A stretch of DNA of 64,000 nucleotides from Castellaniella denitrificans. Lineage in GTDB: Bacteria > Pseudomonadota > Gammaproteobacteria > Burkholderiales > Burkholderiaceae_B. Positions within the stretch are counted from its first letter, which is position 1; every line of letters begins with the position of its first letter. The stretch is from assembly GCF_027214045.1 (NCBI RefSeq), contig NZ_JAPWHE010000002.1, positions 124,001-188,000 on the forward strand, in the 5' to 3' direction. Below are positions 19,360-27,872 of the stretch, piece by piece. The translations under genes were made by a program, and so were the position numbers. A model generated the notes under the pieces. That model was not told the DNA's origin. It was given only the letters and a program-made list of their open reading frames with translations, and made no database searches.

Positions 19360-19815
19360 AGCCCATAGAGGCTGGAAACCGCCGGGCGTAGAGACGCAAT
19401 GGATGCATCTCCGTCGGGCAGCAGGGACCCCATTGTACTGCCTCACTTCCAGCCTCCAGGTCCTTGGTCGCCGGCTCCGTTCCGATTCCTTCCCCCGCAT
19501 GCTATCGCCGGGCGCTGGAATCGAAGTCAGGCCGCGTACGACGCCGCAGATTCTGCTCGCTCTTCCGCACCGGACGCGGCCCATGGCCTGCGTCCGCCGT
19601 TCACAGCAATCATTTCGTCAATCACGCATCGTGCCCTTGACCCTCCTGCTGACAGAACCCCGCGCCCAACGGCGCACCGTGCCCCCTCCCCAGGAGACCG
19701 GCGCGGCCTGACCTCGTCAGCGCACCGATCCCCTCGCAGACTGCCGCATCGCACACCGAGTGACCCGTGGCCGTGCGCCGAATCCGGCGCACCCTGACTA
19801 CGGAGAAACCCACTC
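19360..19815 (+). promoter_or_regulatory. rne: Long structured 5' leader of rne
   Basis: This 456-nt stretch has no convincing gene. At its start GAGGCTGGAA (19368-19377) pairs perfectly with TTCCAGCCTC (19447-19456), closing a 69-nt internal region. The stem begins about 8 nt after the predicted transcript start. In E. coli the rne leader (about 360 nt) carries hairpins through which RNase E represses its own synthesis; a similar role here is an inference. Confidence 0.5.
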
Positions 19816-22794
19816 ATGAAACGCATGCTGTTCAATGCGACGCACCAAGAAGAATTACGCGTCGCGATTGTCGATGGCCAGAAGCTGATCGATCTGGACA
19901 TCGAGACCGCCGGGCGCGAACAGCGCAAAGGCAACATCTACAAGGGCGTCATCACCCGGATCGAACCGGGCCTGGAGGCCTGCTTCGTCAACTACGGGGA
20001 AGACCGCCACGGCTTCCTGCCCTTCAAGGAAGTCGCCCGCACCTACTTCAAGGAAGGCGTGGACGTACGCAGCGCCCGCATCCAGGACGCCCTGTCCGAA
20101 GGCCAGGAACTCATCATCCAGGTCGAAAAGGAAGAGCGCGGCAACAAGGGCGCTGCCCTGACCACCTTCATCTCCCTGGCCGGCCGCTATCTGGTCCTGA
20201 TGCCCAACAATCCGCGTGGCGGCGGCGTGTCGCGCCGCGTCGAGGGCGAAGACCGCCAGGAACTGCGCGAGGCCATGGACCAGCTGGAAATCCCGGCCGG
20301 CATGAGCATGATCGCCCGCACCGCGGGCATCGGCCGCAGCGTCGAGGAACTGCAATGGGACCTGAACTACCTGCTGCAGCTCTGGACCGCCATCGATGCC
20401 GCCGCGCGCGAAAACAAGGCGCCGATCCTGATCTACCTGGAATCCAGCCTGGTCATCCGCGCCATCCGCGATTATTTCTCGCCGGAAATCGGTGAAATCC
20501 TGATCGACACGGACGACATCCACGACCAGGCGACCGCTTTCATGAGCGTGGTCATGCCCGACAACGTCAATCGCGTGAAACGCTACCGCGACGACGTGCC
20601 CCTGTTCTCGCGCTTCCAGATCGAGCACCAGATCGAGACCGCCTATTCGCGCACGGTCACGCTGCCCTCGGGTGGCGCCATCGTGATCGACCACACCGAG
20701 GCCCTGGTGGCGGTGGACGTCAACTCTGCGCGTTCGACGCGCGGCGCCGACATCGAGGAAACCGCCCTGCGCACCAACCAGGAAGCGGCCGACGAAGTCG
20801 CCCGCCAACTGCGCCTGCGCGACCTGGGCGGCCTGATCGTGATCGACTTCATCGACATGGAGGACAGCAAGAACCAGCGCGCCGTCGAGCAGCGCCTGCG
20901 CGATGCCCTGCACTTCGACCGCGCCCGCGTCCAGATGGGCAAGATCTCCCGCTTCGGCCTGATGGAATTGTCCCGCCAGCGCCTGCGTCCCGCCCTGAAC
21001 GAAGGCTCGCACGTCACCTGCCCGCGCTGCACCGGCACCGGCGTGATCCGCGACGCGGAATCCAGCGCCCTGCACGTGCTGCGCCTGCTCCAGGAAGAAG
21101 CCATGAAGGAAGGCACGGCCGCCCTGCACGCCCAGGTGCCGGTCGACGTCGCCACCTTCCTGCTCAACGAAAAACGCCGCGACATCAGCCAGATCGAATC
21201 CCGCCTGAAGGTCAACCTGGTCCTGATCCCGAACAAGTCCCTGGAAACCCCGCACCACCACATCGAGCGCCTGCGCCACGACGACCCGCGACTGGACGAG
21301 AACAAGACCAGCTTCGAGCTCGCCCAGGAACCCGAGGACAAGCTCGTCTGGCAGCCGAACAAGGCCCAGGAAGCCAAATCCCGGCCCGAGGCCCTGGTCA
21401 AGGGCATCCAGCCCGCTCAGCCTGCTCCGGCCCACGTGGAACGCCCCCCCCGCGCCACCGAAGCCGCCACCTCCGCGGCGGCACCGGCCGCGCCCCAGGG
21501 CGGCCTGCTCAAGCGGCTGTTTGGCTGGCTCACCGGCTCGACCACCGAAACAGCCACCCCCGCCGCCCAGGCGGCCGCAGCCACCCCGTCCCGCGAGTCC
21601 GGCGACGGCCGTCGGCGCGGTGCCTCCGGTCGCAATGGCGGACGCCGGGGCGAACGCCGCCAGGACGGTTCCCGAGGCGAACGCGCCGGCCGTTCCGAAC
21701 GCAACGAACGGGGCGACCGCCCGGAGCGTGCTGAACGCGCCGACCGTGCTGAACGGGCGGAAGGCCGCCCCTCTTCGCGCCGTGAACGCACGGCCACCGA
21801 GAGCGCGCCGGCCAACCAGACCGACACCCCGGTCGCCGAAGTCCAGAATGACGCCGCCGAGCCGCGCCGCAGCCGCAACCGCCGCGGCCGCGGCCGCAAC
21901 CGCACCGAGGAATCCAACGTCCAGTCGGCCGAAACGATCGCAGTCCAGGCCGGTGAAATGACCGCCACCCAGGCTGACGAGACGGCTGACGTCCAGGCCC
22001 CGGTCCAGGTCCGTCACGGCTCGAACAACCCCTACGGCCTGCCGGACGCGCCGCAAGCCCCGGCCGCCGAACCGCAGGACGATGACGCCGCAGTTGCCGG
22101 TCCGGCCGTGGATGCCGATGCCGACACCGACCTGGACACCCCGGATCCGGAACGCAAGCGCCGTCGTCGTCGCGGCCGCCGCGGCCGCCGCAGCGGCGAC
22201 GCCGCCGATACCGGCTCCACCACCGAGGACACCTCGGCCGAAGACGAGTCGTCGAGCCTCGAAACGCACGAAACGCCCCGTTTCGACCCCGAGGCGCTGG
22301 CGGCTGAAAGCCCGGCCGCCATCCAGTCCATGCCGGCCATGTCCGCCGATGAACCGGTCACGCCGATTCAGACCCCGGTCCAGGCGGAGCAAGCCGCGCC
22401 CAGGTCCATCGTGAGCGACGAAACGCCTCGCGAGACGCCCGAGGAAACGGCACCGACCGCTCCCCCGGCGGCCGAGCCCGCCGCGCGGACCGAGGACGAC
22501 ACGGCCGCGCCGGTCCCGGCCCAGGTGGCGTTGGAAGCCACGCCGGAAACGACGGAACCCGCCCCCGCGATCGAGGCGCCGGCCCCCGTGGCCGCCTCGA
22601 CGACTTCGGCCACGCCCCAGCCGATCGCCCTGCCCTCGGACGAATCCCTGCAAGCCGCCGGCATGCAGATGATCGAGACCCGCGCCAGCGCGCCCTACGC
22701 GCCGCCCGCGCCGCCCAAACCCCTGGGTCGCGTACGCAAGCCGGTCGCCCAGTCGCAGAGCGAACCGCTGCAGCAGGTCGAAACCTCGCACTGA
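19816..22794 (+). CDS. rne: Ribonuclease E
   Basis: RNase E starts most mRNA decay and processes rRNA and tRNA precursors. The 992-aa product has the S1 domain (about 37-120), the DNase I-like catalytic part with metal ligands D301 ([12 protein letters not shown]) and D344 (VIDFIDM), and the zinc-link C402-P-R-C405. From about residue 530 on the protein is low complexity: Ala/Pro/Glu-rich with arginine-rich RNA-binding patches (about 605-660 and 690-700, and [14 protein letters not shown] near 780). Such tails scaffold the degradosome and evolve quickly. GGAG lies 11 nt before the ATG. Confidence 0.96.
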   Translation: MKRMLFNATHQEELRVAIVDGQKLIDLDIETAGREQRKGNIYKGVITRIEPGLEACFVNYGEDRHGFLPFKEVARTYFKEGVDVRSARIQDALSEGQELIIQVEKEERGNKGAALTTFISLAGRYLVLMPNNPRGGGVSRRVEGEDRQELREAMDQLEIPAGMSMIARTAGIGRSVEELQWDLNYLLQLWTAIDAAARENKAPILIYLESSLVIRAIRDYFSPEIGEILIDTDDIHDQATAFMSVVMPDNVNRVKRYRDDVPLFSRFQIEHQIETAYSRTVTLPSGGAIVIDHTEALVAVDVNSARSTRGADIEETALRTNQEAADEVARQLRLRDLGGLIVIDFIDMEDSKNQRAVEQRLRDALHFDRARVQMGKISRFGLMELSRQRLRPALNEGSHVTCPRCTGTGVIRDAESSALHVLRLLQEEAMKEGTAALHAQVPVDVATFLLNEKRRDISQIESRLKVNLVLIPNKSLETPHHHIERLRHDDPRLDENKTSFELAQEPEDKLVWQPNKAQEAKSRPEALVKGIQPAQPAPAHVERPPRATEAATSAAAPAAPQGGLLKRLFGWLTGSTTETATPAAQAAAATPSRESGDGRRRGASGRNGGRRGERRQDGSRGERAGRSERNERGDRPERAERADRAERAEGRPSSRRERTATESAPANQTDTPVAEVQNDAAEPRRSRNRRGRGRNRTEESNVQSAETIAVQAGEMTATQADETADVQAPVQVRHGSNNPYGLPDAPQAPAAEPQDDDAAVAGPAVDADADTDLDTPDPERKRRRRRGRRGRRSGDAADTGSTTEDTSAEDESSSLETHETPRFDPEALAAESPAAIQSMPAMSADEPVTPIQTPVQAEQAAPRSIVSDETPRETPEETAPTAPPAAEPAARTEDDTAAPVPAQVALEATPETTEPAPAIEAPAPVAASTTSATPQPIALPSDESLQAAGMQMIETRASAPYAPPAPPKPLGRVRKPVAQSQSEPLQQVETSH

Positions 22795-22800
22795 CACGGC

Positions 22801-22823
22801 GCCGGGGCTCCATGAGCCCCGGC
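22801..22823 (+). terminator. Hairpin after rne
   Basis: A perfect 9-bp GC stem (GCCGGGGCT / AGCCCCGGC) with a CCATG loop starts 7 nt after the rne stop. No U-tract follows, so it may act in 3'-end protection or as a Rho-linked terminator rather than an intrinsic one. Confidence 0.5.
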
Positions 22824-22886
22824 CCGATCGCCATGAAAAGCGCCCGCTGCCAAATCTTCAGTACAGACATGCAGCGGCGCGAAAGG

Positions 22887-22901
22887 TATTGTGGGCCAAT
22901 A
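22887..22901. promoter_or_regulatory. Inverted repeat, candidate operator of the Ni/Co transporter operon
   Basis: TATTG (22887-22891) and CAATA (22897-22901) form a 5-bp inverted repeat with a 5-nt spacer, about 100 nt before the DUF1007 start. A metal-responsive repressor could bind here, but the arms are short and no regulator is encoded nearby. Confidence 0.25.
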
Positions 22902-22910
22902 AGTTAGGCT

Positions 22911-22943
22911 AAAAACCGACCATCGCGGGCTTCCTCGGTTTTT
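22911..22943. terminator. Possible bidirectional terminator
   Basis: AAAAACCGA (22911-22919) pairs perfectly with TCGGTTTTT (22935-22943) around a 15-nt loop, giving a 9-bp stem with T-rich ends on both strands. It sits between rne and the DUF1007 gene. The upstream 22824-22910 region also holds the inverted repeat TATTG-N5-CAATA. Confidence 0.45.
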
Positions 22944-23001
22944 GGGGCTAGATGCCACATGGGCGCTTTGCAGTTGCAAGCGGAAATCAAGACTCGGAAT
23001 C

Positions 23002-23667
23002 ATGCCCACCCGATTGTTCACCGCACGCCCACGGCGTTTTCTGATCGGCCTGCTGGGTGTGGCCTGCCTCGCGCAGGTTTCCCTGCCCGCACGGGCGCAC
23101 CCGCACGCATGGATCGGTGTGCAAAGTACAGCCGTATTGTCACCCGATGGCACATTCGCCACGATCAAGGAACAGTGGCTCTTCGATGAAATATACAGTG
23201 CAGCCATCATGGATGGCATGGCGGCCGACAGTCCCTCCGGACAGGCCACGGTGCGTGAGTATGCCGCCATGGTCATCGAAAACCTGAAGTCCTATGATTA
23301 CTTCACGAAAATCACGGTCGATGGCAAGCCCATCCACCTGGATCAGGCCAGCGAATTCGCAGGCACGATGCAAGGCAACCAGTTGCTGCTGACGTTCACC
23401 GCGCCGCTGAGCCAACCGGTGGACCCCGTCGCCCACCAGGTGACGTACGCCATCTATGACCCCAGCTATTTCATCCAGATGACGCACCGTCCCGAACAGC
23501 CGCCCGTGATCGAAGGCCGGGCCAGGCAGGCCTGCCGCCTGCGCGTTGCCGCGCCGAACCCGACGCCCGAAGACATCGCCCGGGCCTATGCGCTGGATCG
23601 CGGCGCACAGGCCGAAGACGGCCTCGGGGATCTGTTCGCCGAAACAGTTCACTTCCAATGCGGATAG
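23002..23667 (+). CDS. DUF1007 family secreted protein, linked to metal transport
   Basis: The 221-aa protein has an N-terminal signal sequence (about 1-30, ending in PARA) followed by HPHAWIGV, the hallmark of DUF1007 proteins, whose His residues may bind metal. It is encoded directly before, and overlaps by 10 nt, a nickel/cobalt transporter of the RcnA/NicO family, a known pairing. It is probably periplasmic and may capture Ni, Co or Zn. The ATG at 23002 was chosen because the signal sequence starts there. Confidence 0.8.
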   Translation: MPTRLFTARPRRFLIGLLGVACLAQVSLPARAHPHAWIGVQSTAVLSPDGTFATIKEQWLFDEIYSAAIMDGMAADSPSGQATVREYAAMVIENLKSYDYFTKITVDGKPIHLDQASEFAGTMQGNQLLLTFTAPLSQPVDPVAHQVTYAIYDPSYFIQMTHRPEQPPVIEGRARQACRLRVAAPNPTPEDIARAYALDRGAQAEDGLGDLFAETVHFQCG

Positions 23668-24650
23668 GCGGCGTCCGGGGGATCGGCGTCCTGGCGGCAG
23701 CGTGCCTGACCGTCGGACTGGCGCTCGCGGTCTGGTTCTTGATCGATGCGCAGGGCTGGTGGGCCAGCGCCCTGATCCGGATCATGTCCGCACAGGCCGG
23801 CCTGCACCAGCAACTGGCGCAGGCGATGCGCGAAGTCGGTCACGAAGGCTGGATCGCCGCCGCGCCGCTCATCGGCCTGAGTGCTCTCTATGGCGTATTC
23901 CACGCGGCGGGGCCTGGGCACGGCAAAGCCGTGGTGACGGCCTACCTGGGCACCCGCCAGGCACATCCAAGGCAAGGTCTGCTGCTGGCCACCCTGGCCG
24001 CCCTGGTACAGGGCGCAGTCGCCGTGCTGCTGGTGGAAGTCGTGGCGAATCTGCTGGACCTCTCGCTGCGCCACGCCCAGCGCGCCGGCGCGCAGATGGA
24101 AAATCTCAGCTTCGCCCTGGTCGCCCTGCTAGGCGCCGTGCTCGCCCTCAAAGGCGCGACAGCCTTGTACCGGCGATGGCAGTGGTGGCGGTCGCACACC
24201 GGATCGGCCGGGCTTTTCACGGCCGGCGCCGGCATGCGGGCCTATTGCGCGGACTGCGGCTCGCTGCATCGCCTGGCGGCGACGCACGACAAGACTTCAC
24301 TGAACTGGCGCGAAGGCCTGCCCGTAGCCCTGGTGATCGGTGCGCGGCCTTGTACCGGTGCGATCCTGGTGTTGCTGGCCGCCTACCCCCTGGGTCTGCG
24401 CTGGGCCGGGATCGCGGCCGTGATGGCCATGTCGGTCGGCACCGCCCTCACGGTGAGCCTGATCGCCGTGGGCGCCGTCTCGGCCCGAACGGGCATTCTC
24501 CGCGCCCTGGGGCGCACCGGCGGCGTCCGCTCGAACCGGATGCGCGTCGGTCTCGAAATCCTGGGGCTGCTGGGCGGCCTGTTCATCTGCCTGCTCGGCT
24601 TGGGGCTGCTTCAGCAAGCCCTGCGCACACCAGCGCACCCCCTGCTGTAG
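23658..24650 (+). CDS. Nickel/cobalt transporter, NicO/RcnA family
   Basis: The 330-aa membrane protein has about seven hydrophobic segments and both family motifs, HAAGPGHGK (residues 82-90) and GARPCTGA near 230. NicO/RcnA proteins move Ni2+ or Co2+, either as RcnA-type exporters or as uptake carriers. A short CADC segment between helices might touch metal. The direction cannot be told from sequence; the DUF1007 partner is more common with import-type systems. The ATG lies inside the DUF1007 gene. Confidence 0.82.
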   Translation: MRIGGVRGIGVLAAACLTVGLALAVWFLIDAQGWWASALIRIMSAQAGLHQQLAQAMREVGHEGWIAAAPLIGLSALYGVFHAAGPGHGKAVVTAYLGTRQAHPRQGLLLATLAALVQGAVAVLLVEVVANLLDLSLRHAQRAGAQMENLSFALVALLGAVLALKGATALYRRWQWWRSHTGSAGLFTAGAGMRAYCADCGSLHRLAATHDKTSLNWREGLPVALVIGARPCTGAILVLLAAYPLGLRWAGIAAVMAMSVGTALTVSLIAVGAVSARTGILRALGRTGGVRSNRMRVGLEILGLLGGLFICLLGLGLLQQALRTPAHPLL

Positions 24651-24791
24651 CCACGCGCAAGGCGCTCGAACAGGCTGACGCCACAACGGTCGACCGGATC
24701 CGCAAGGAACTCGATGCGACCGTGCGCTTCAGCGCGCACGACGTCAATCCGCCGCTGGGCGTGCTGATCAGGTCCCGTCCCTGGGCAACGT
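24651..24791 (+). pseudogene. Possible gene remnant without start codon
   Basis: In the frame covering about 24651-24791 the sequence reads as coding-like protein, including ALEQADATTVDRIRKEL and AHDVNPPLGVLIRS, with strongly GC-rich third positions. No start codon or ribosome binding site precedes it, and the frame then runs into a terminator. It may be the 3' remnant of a gene lost in a rearrangement. I cannot name the family. Confidence 0.3.
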
Positions 24792-24812
24792 GTCCACGTC
24801 GGTTGGAAACCG

Positions 24813-24841
24813 GCCCTGAAACTCACGGTTTCGGGCTTTTT
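24813..24841 (+). terminator. Rho-independent terminator after the Ni/Co transporter
   Basis: GCCC-(T)-GAAAC and GTTTC-GGGC form a 9-bp stem with one bulged T and a TCACG loop, followed directly by TTTTT. It ends plus-strand transcription 22 nt before the 3' end of convergent accD. Confidence 0.8.
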
Positions 24842-24863
24842 GCATGACGGTCTCGTCGGGGGA

Positions 24864-25742
24864 TCAGGCCGCTTTCACGACCTCGATCGGCTGGCGCGTG
24901 AACAGCGCCAGCAGGTGCGCCAGTTCGGACTGCATTTCACGGCGGTCGACCACGCGGTCGATAGCGCCTTTTTCCAGCAGGAATTCGGCGCGCTGGAAGC
25001 CTTCCGGGAGCTTTTCGCGCACGGTCTGCTCGATCACGCGCGGGCCGGCGAAGCCGATCAGGGCATTGGGCTCGGCCAGCACCACGTCACCCATGAAGGC
25101 GAAGGAGGCCGACACGCCGCCCATCGTCGGATCGGTCAGGACGCTGATGAACGGCAGACCGGCCTCGGACAGTTGGTGCAGCATGGCGGTGGTCTTGGCC
25201 ATCTGCATCAGGGAAAACAGGGATTCCTGCATGCGCGCGCCGCCCGAGGACGACACGCAGACGAAAGGCAACCGCCGGTCGATCGACTCCTGGACGCCAC
25301 GGGCGAAGCGTTCGCCCACCACCGAGCCCATCGAGCCCCCCATGAAGGCGAACTCGAAGCACGCCAGCACCGTCGGAACCGACAGCACCGTGCCGCTCAT
25401 CACCACCATCGCCTCGGTTTCGCCGGTCTGCTTGACGGCCTCGGCCACGCGTTCCGGGTATTTGCGCGAATCCTTGAACTTCAACGGATCCATGGGGCGT
25501 GTCTGGGCGCCGATTTCCACGCGGCCATCCGGATCCAGCAGCGCGTCGATGCGCGCCCGGGCGCCGATGCGCATGTGATGGCTGCATTTGGGGCAGACAT
25601 TCAAGGTCGCCTGCAGGTCTTCCTTGTACAGGACCGATTCGCAGGACGGACACTTGACCCACAGGCCCTCGGGCACTCGCTTGGAGGCCGAATCGCCACT
25701 GCGGTTGATGCGTGGGGGGAGGATCTTTTCAAACCAGCTCAT
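24864..25742 (-). CDS. accD: Acetyl-CoA carboxylase carboxyltransferase subunit beta
   Basis: AccD with AccA transfers the carboxyl group from biotin to acetyl-CoA, the committed step of fatty-acid synthesis. The 292-aa product has the N-terminal zinc ribbon C31-x2-C34...C50-x2-C53 and the carboxyltransferase core with [10 protein letters not shown] and [12 protein letters not shown]. It lies 2 nt after trpA; the trpB-trpA-accD order is common in proteobacteria. The usual downstream folC is absent here. Confidence 0.97.
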   Translation of the reverse strand: MSWFEKILPPRINRSGDSASKRVPEGLWVKCPSCESVLYKEDLQATLNVCPKCSHHMRIGARARIDALLDPDGRVEIGAQTRPMDPLKFKDSRKYPERVAEAVKQTGETEAMVVMSGTVLSVPTVLACFEFAFMGGSMGSVVGERFARGVQESIDRRLPFVCVSSSGGARMQESLFSLMQMAKTTAMLHQLSEAGLPFISVLTDPTMGGVSASFAFMGDVVLAEPNALIGFAGPRVIEQTVREKLPEGFQRAEFLLEKGAIDRVVDRREMQSELAHLLALFTRQPIEVVKAA

Positions 25743-25744
25743 GG

Positions 25745-26575
25745 TCAACCTTGTTTTCTGATGGGTTCGATGGCCTGGCGCACCTGGGCCAGCCATTGGG
25801 CCGCCGCGCCGATGGCGGCCTGAGGACCGTCGCTCAGCGACGCCTCCTCGATGATCTGAATGAGTCTGCTGCCGATCACCACGGCGTCGGCGTGCCGCGC
25901 CACGCGCGCAGCGCTGTCGGCGTCGCGGATGCCGAAACCCACGCCCACGGGGATGCGCACGTGACGGCGGATGTCGGTCAGGCGACGCGCCACCTCGTCG
26001 GTGTCCAGATTGCCGGCCCCGGTCACACCCTTGAGCGAGACGTAATAGACGTAGCCCCGCGCCAGGCGGGCGACTTCGCGGATGCGGGACTCGGCGGAAG
26101 TCGGCGCCAGCAGGTAGATGGGATCCAGACCCGCCTGCCCCAACAGGGCGGCGAATCCGGCGGATTCCTCGGGTGTGTAATCGACGACCAGCACACCGTC
26201 CACGCCCGCCTCGGCGGCCCGCCGCGCGAAAGCCTCCTGGCCCATGCATTCGACAGGATTGGCGTAGCCCATCAGGACCACCGGCGTCTCGGTATCCTGA
26301 CGGCGGAATTCGGCGACGATGTCCAGCACCGAGCCCAGGCCGACACCCGCGGCGATGGCGCGTTCACCAGCCTGCTGGATCACCGGGCCGTCGGCCATGG
26401 GATCGGAGAACGGCACGCCCAGTTCGATCACGTCGGCGCCGGCGGCCGCCAGGGCATGCATCAGCGCGGGCGTGGACGCCACCAGGGGGTCGCCCGCCGT
26501 CACGTAGGGAATCAGGGCCGCCCGCCCCCCCAGGGAGGCGAAGCGGGCCGCCAGGCGGGCATTCGAAACAGTCAT
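25745..26575 (-). CDS. trpA: Tryptophan synthase alpha chain
   Basis: TrpA cleaves indole-3-glycerol phosphate to indole and glyceraldehyde 3-phosphate. The 276-aa TIM-barrel protein has catalytic E51 ([11 protein letters not shown]) and D62 (ADGPVIQ). The ATG at 26575 ([13 protein letters not shown]) was chosen at the family N-terminus; the frame upstream is trpB in another phase. It sits 11 nt after trpB and 2 nt before accD. Confidence 0.97.
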   Translation of the reverse strand: MTVSNARLAARFASLGGRAALIPYVTAGDPLVASTPALMHALAAAGADVIELGVPFSDPMADGPVIQQAGERAIAAGVGLGSVLDIVAEFRRQDTETPVVLMGYANPVECMGQEAFARRAAEAGVDGVLVVDYTPEESAGFAALLGQAGLDPIYLLAPTSAESRIREVARLARGYVYYVSLKGVTGAGNLDTDEVARRLTDIRRHVRIPVGVGFGIRDADSAARVARHADAVVIGSRLIQIIEEASLSDGPQAAIGAAAQWLAQVRQAIEPIRKQG

Positions 26576-26586
26576 GGGGTCATTCC

Positions 26587-27801
26587 TCAGAGCGTAATGC
26601 CGCTGTATTCGGCCACGGTGTGCATGTCCTTGTCGCCCCGGCCGGACAGATTGACCAGGATGATCCGGTCGCGCGGCAGCGTCGGGGCGAGCTTCGCCGC
26701 ATGGGCGATGGCATGCGAGGACTCCAGGGCGGGCATGATGCCTTCGATGCGGCAACAATCGTGGAAAGCGGCCAGGGCTTCCTGGTCGGTGACGCCGACG
26801 TACTGCGCGCGCCCGCTGTCGTGCAGCCAGGCGTGTTCCGGCCCCACGCCAGGGTAATCCAGCCCGGCGGACACGGAGTGGGTCTCAGTGATCTGGCCAT
26901 GCTCGTCCTGGAGCAGGTAGGTGCGGTTGCCGTGCAACACGCCGACCACGCCGCGACTCAGAGACGCCGCGTGACGGCCCGTGTCCAGGCCCTCGCCGGC
27001 GGCTTCGACACCGATCAGCTGGACGGATTCGTCCTCGATGTAAGGATGGAAGATGCCGATGGCGTTGGATCCGCCGCCCACGGAAGCGATCACGTAGTCC
27101 GGCTGTCGGCCCGCGTCGCGCGGCATCTGTTCGCGGCATTCCCGTCCGATGATGGTCTGGAAGTCGCGCACCATCCGGGGATAGGGATCGGGGCCGGCCA
27201 CGGTGCCGATGATGTAGAAGGTGTCCTCCACATGGGTGACCCAGTCGCGCATGGCCTCGTTCAGGGCGTCCTTCAGGGTGCGCGAACCGGATTCGACGGG
27301 CACCACCCGGGCGCCCAGCAACTTCATGCGGTAGACGTTCGACGCCTGGCGGCGCACGTCCTCGCTGCCCATGTAGACCACGCACTCCATGCCATAGCGC
27401 GCCGCCACGGTGGCGGTGGCCACCCCGTGCTGGCCCGCCCCGGTCTCGGCGATCACGCGCGGTTTTCCCATGCGCTTGGCGAGCAGGGCCTGGCCGATGC
27501 AGTTGTTGATCTTGTGGGCGCCGGTATGGTTCAGGTCTTCGCGCTTGAACCAGATCTGTGCGCCACCCAATTGATCGGACCAGCGCCGGGCATGGTAGAC
27601 CGGACTGGGCCGGCCGACGAAGTGTTCCAGCTCGTAGGCGAATTCGCGCTGAAATTCAGGATCGTCGCGATAGCGCGCATACGCCTCGCGCAGCGCATCC
27701 AGGGCGTGCACGAGTGTTTCGGCAACGAATGAACCGCCAAACTTCCCGAAATGCCCCTGGGCATCCGGCAGATGATAGGGTTTCAAAGTCCAGTCTCGCA
27801 T
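26587..27801 (-). CDS. trpB: Tryptophan synthase beta chain
   Basis: TrpB is the PLP enzyme that joins indole and serine to make tryptophan. The 404-aa product has the PLP lysine K97 in HTGAHKINN and the phosphate-binding GGGSNAIG loop. The ATG at 27801 ([19 protein letters not shown]) is used; an in-frame ATG at 27852 would add 17 residues. It is first in a trpB-trpA-accD unit. The usual upstream trpF is not present; relA lies there instead. Confidence 0.97.
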   Translation of the reverse strand: MRDWTLKPYHLPDAQGHFGKFGGSFVAETLVHALDALREAYARYRDDPEFQREFAYELEHFVGRPSPVYHARRWSDQLGGAQIWFKREDLNHTGAHKINNCIGQALLAKRMGKPRVIAETGAGQHGVATATVAARYGMECVVYMGSEDVRRQASNVYRMKLLGARVVPVESGSRTLKDALNEAMRDWVTHVEDTFYIIGTVAGPDPYPRMVRDFQTIIGRECREQMPRDAGRQPDYVIASVGGGSNAIGIFHPYIEDESVQLIGVEAAGEGLDTGRHAASLSRGVVGVLHGNRTYLLQDEHGQITETHSVSAGLDYPGVGPEHAWLHDSGRAQYVGVTDQEALAAFHDCCRIEGIMPALESSHAIAHAAKLAPTLPRDRIILVNLSGRGDKDMHTVAEYSGITL

Positions 27802-27872
27802 CAAGGGCGCCGCCCGGGGTTTCCCAGCGGCGCGCACGGGCCAAACGGCCATTTTAGCAGCCTAAGATCCGA

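Noticed and set aside
21600-22200. Arg/Glu repeats in the RNase E tail as a separate inserted gene or frameshift.
   Set aside because: The frame is continuous and low-complexity arginine-rich tails are normal for RNase E.
19855-22797. A 980-codon open frame antisense to rne.
   Set aside because: It mirrors the rne reading frame in GC-rich sequence. Its product is Gly/Arg/Ala-biased with no motif, and rne has clear domains on the other strand.
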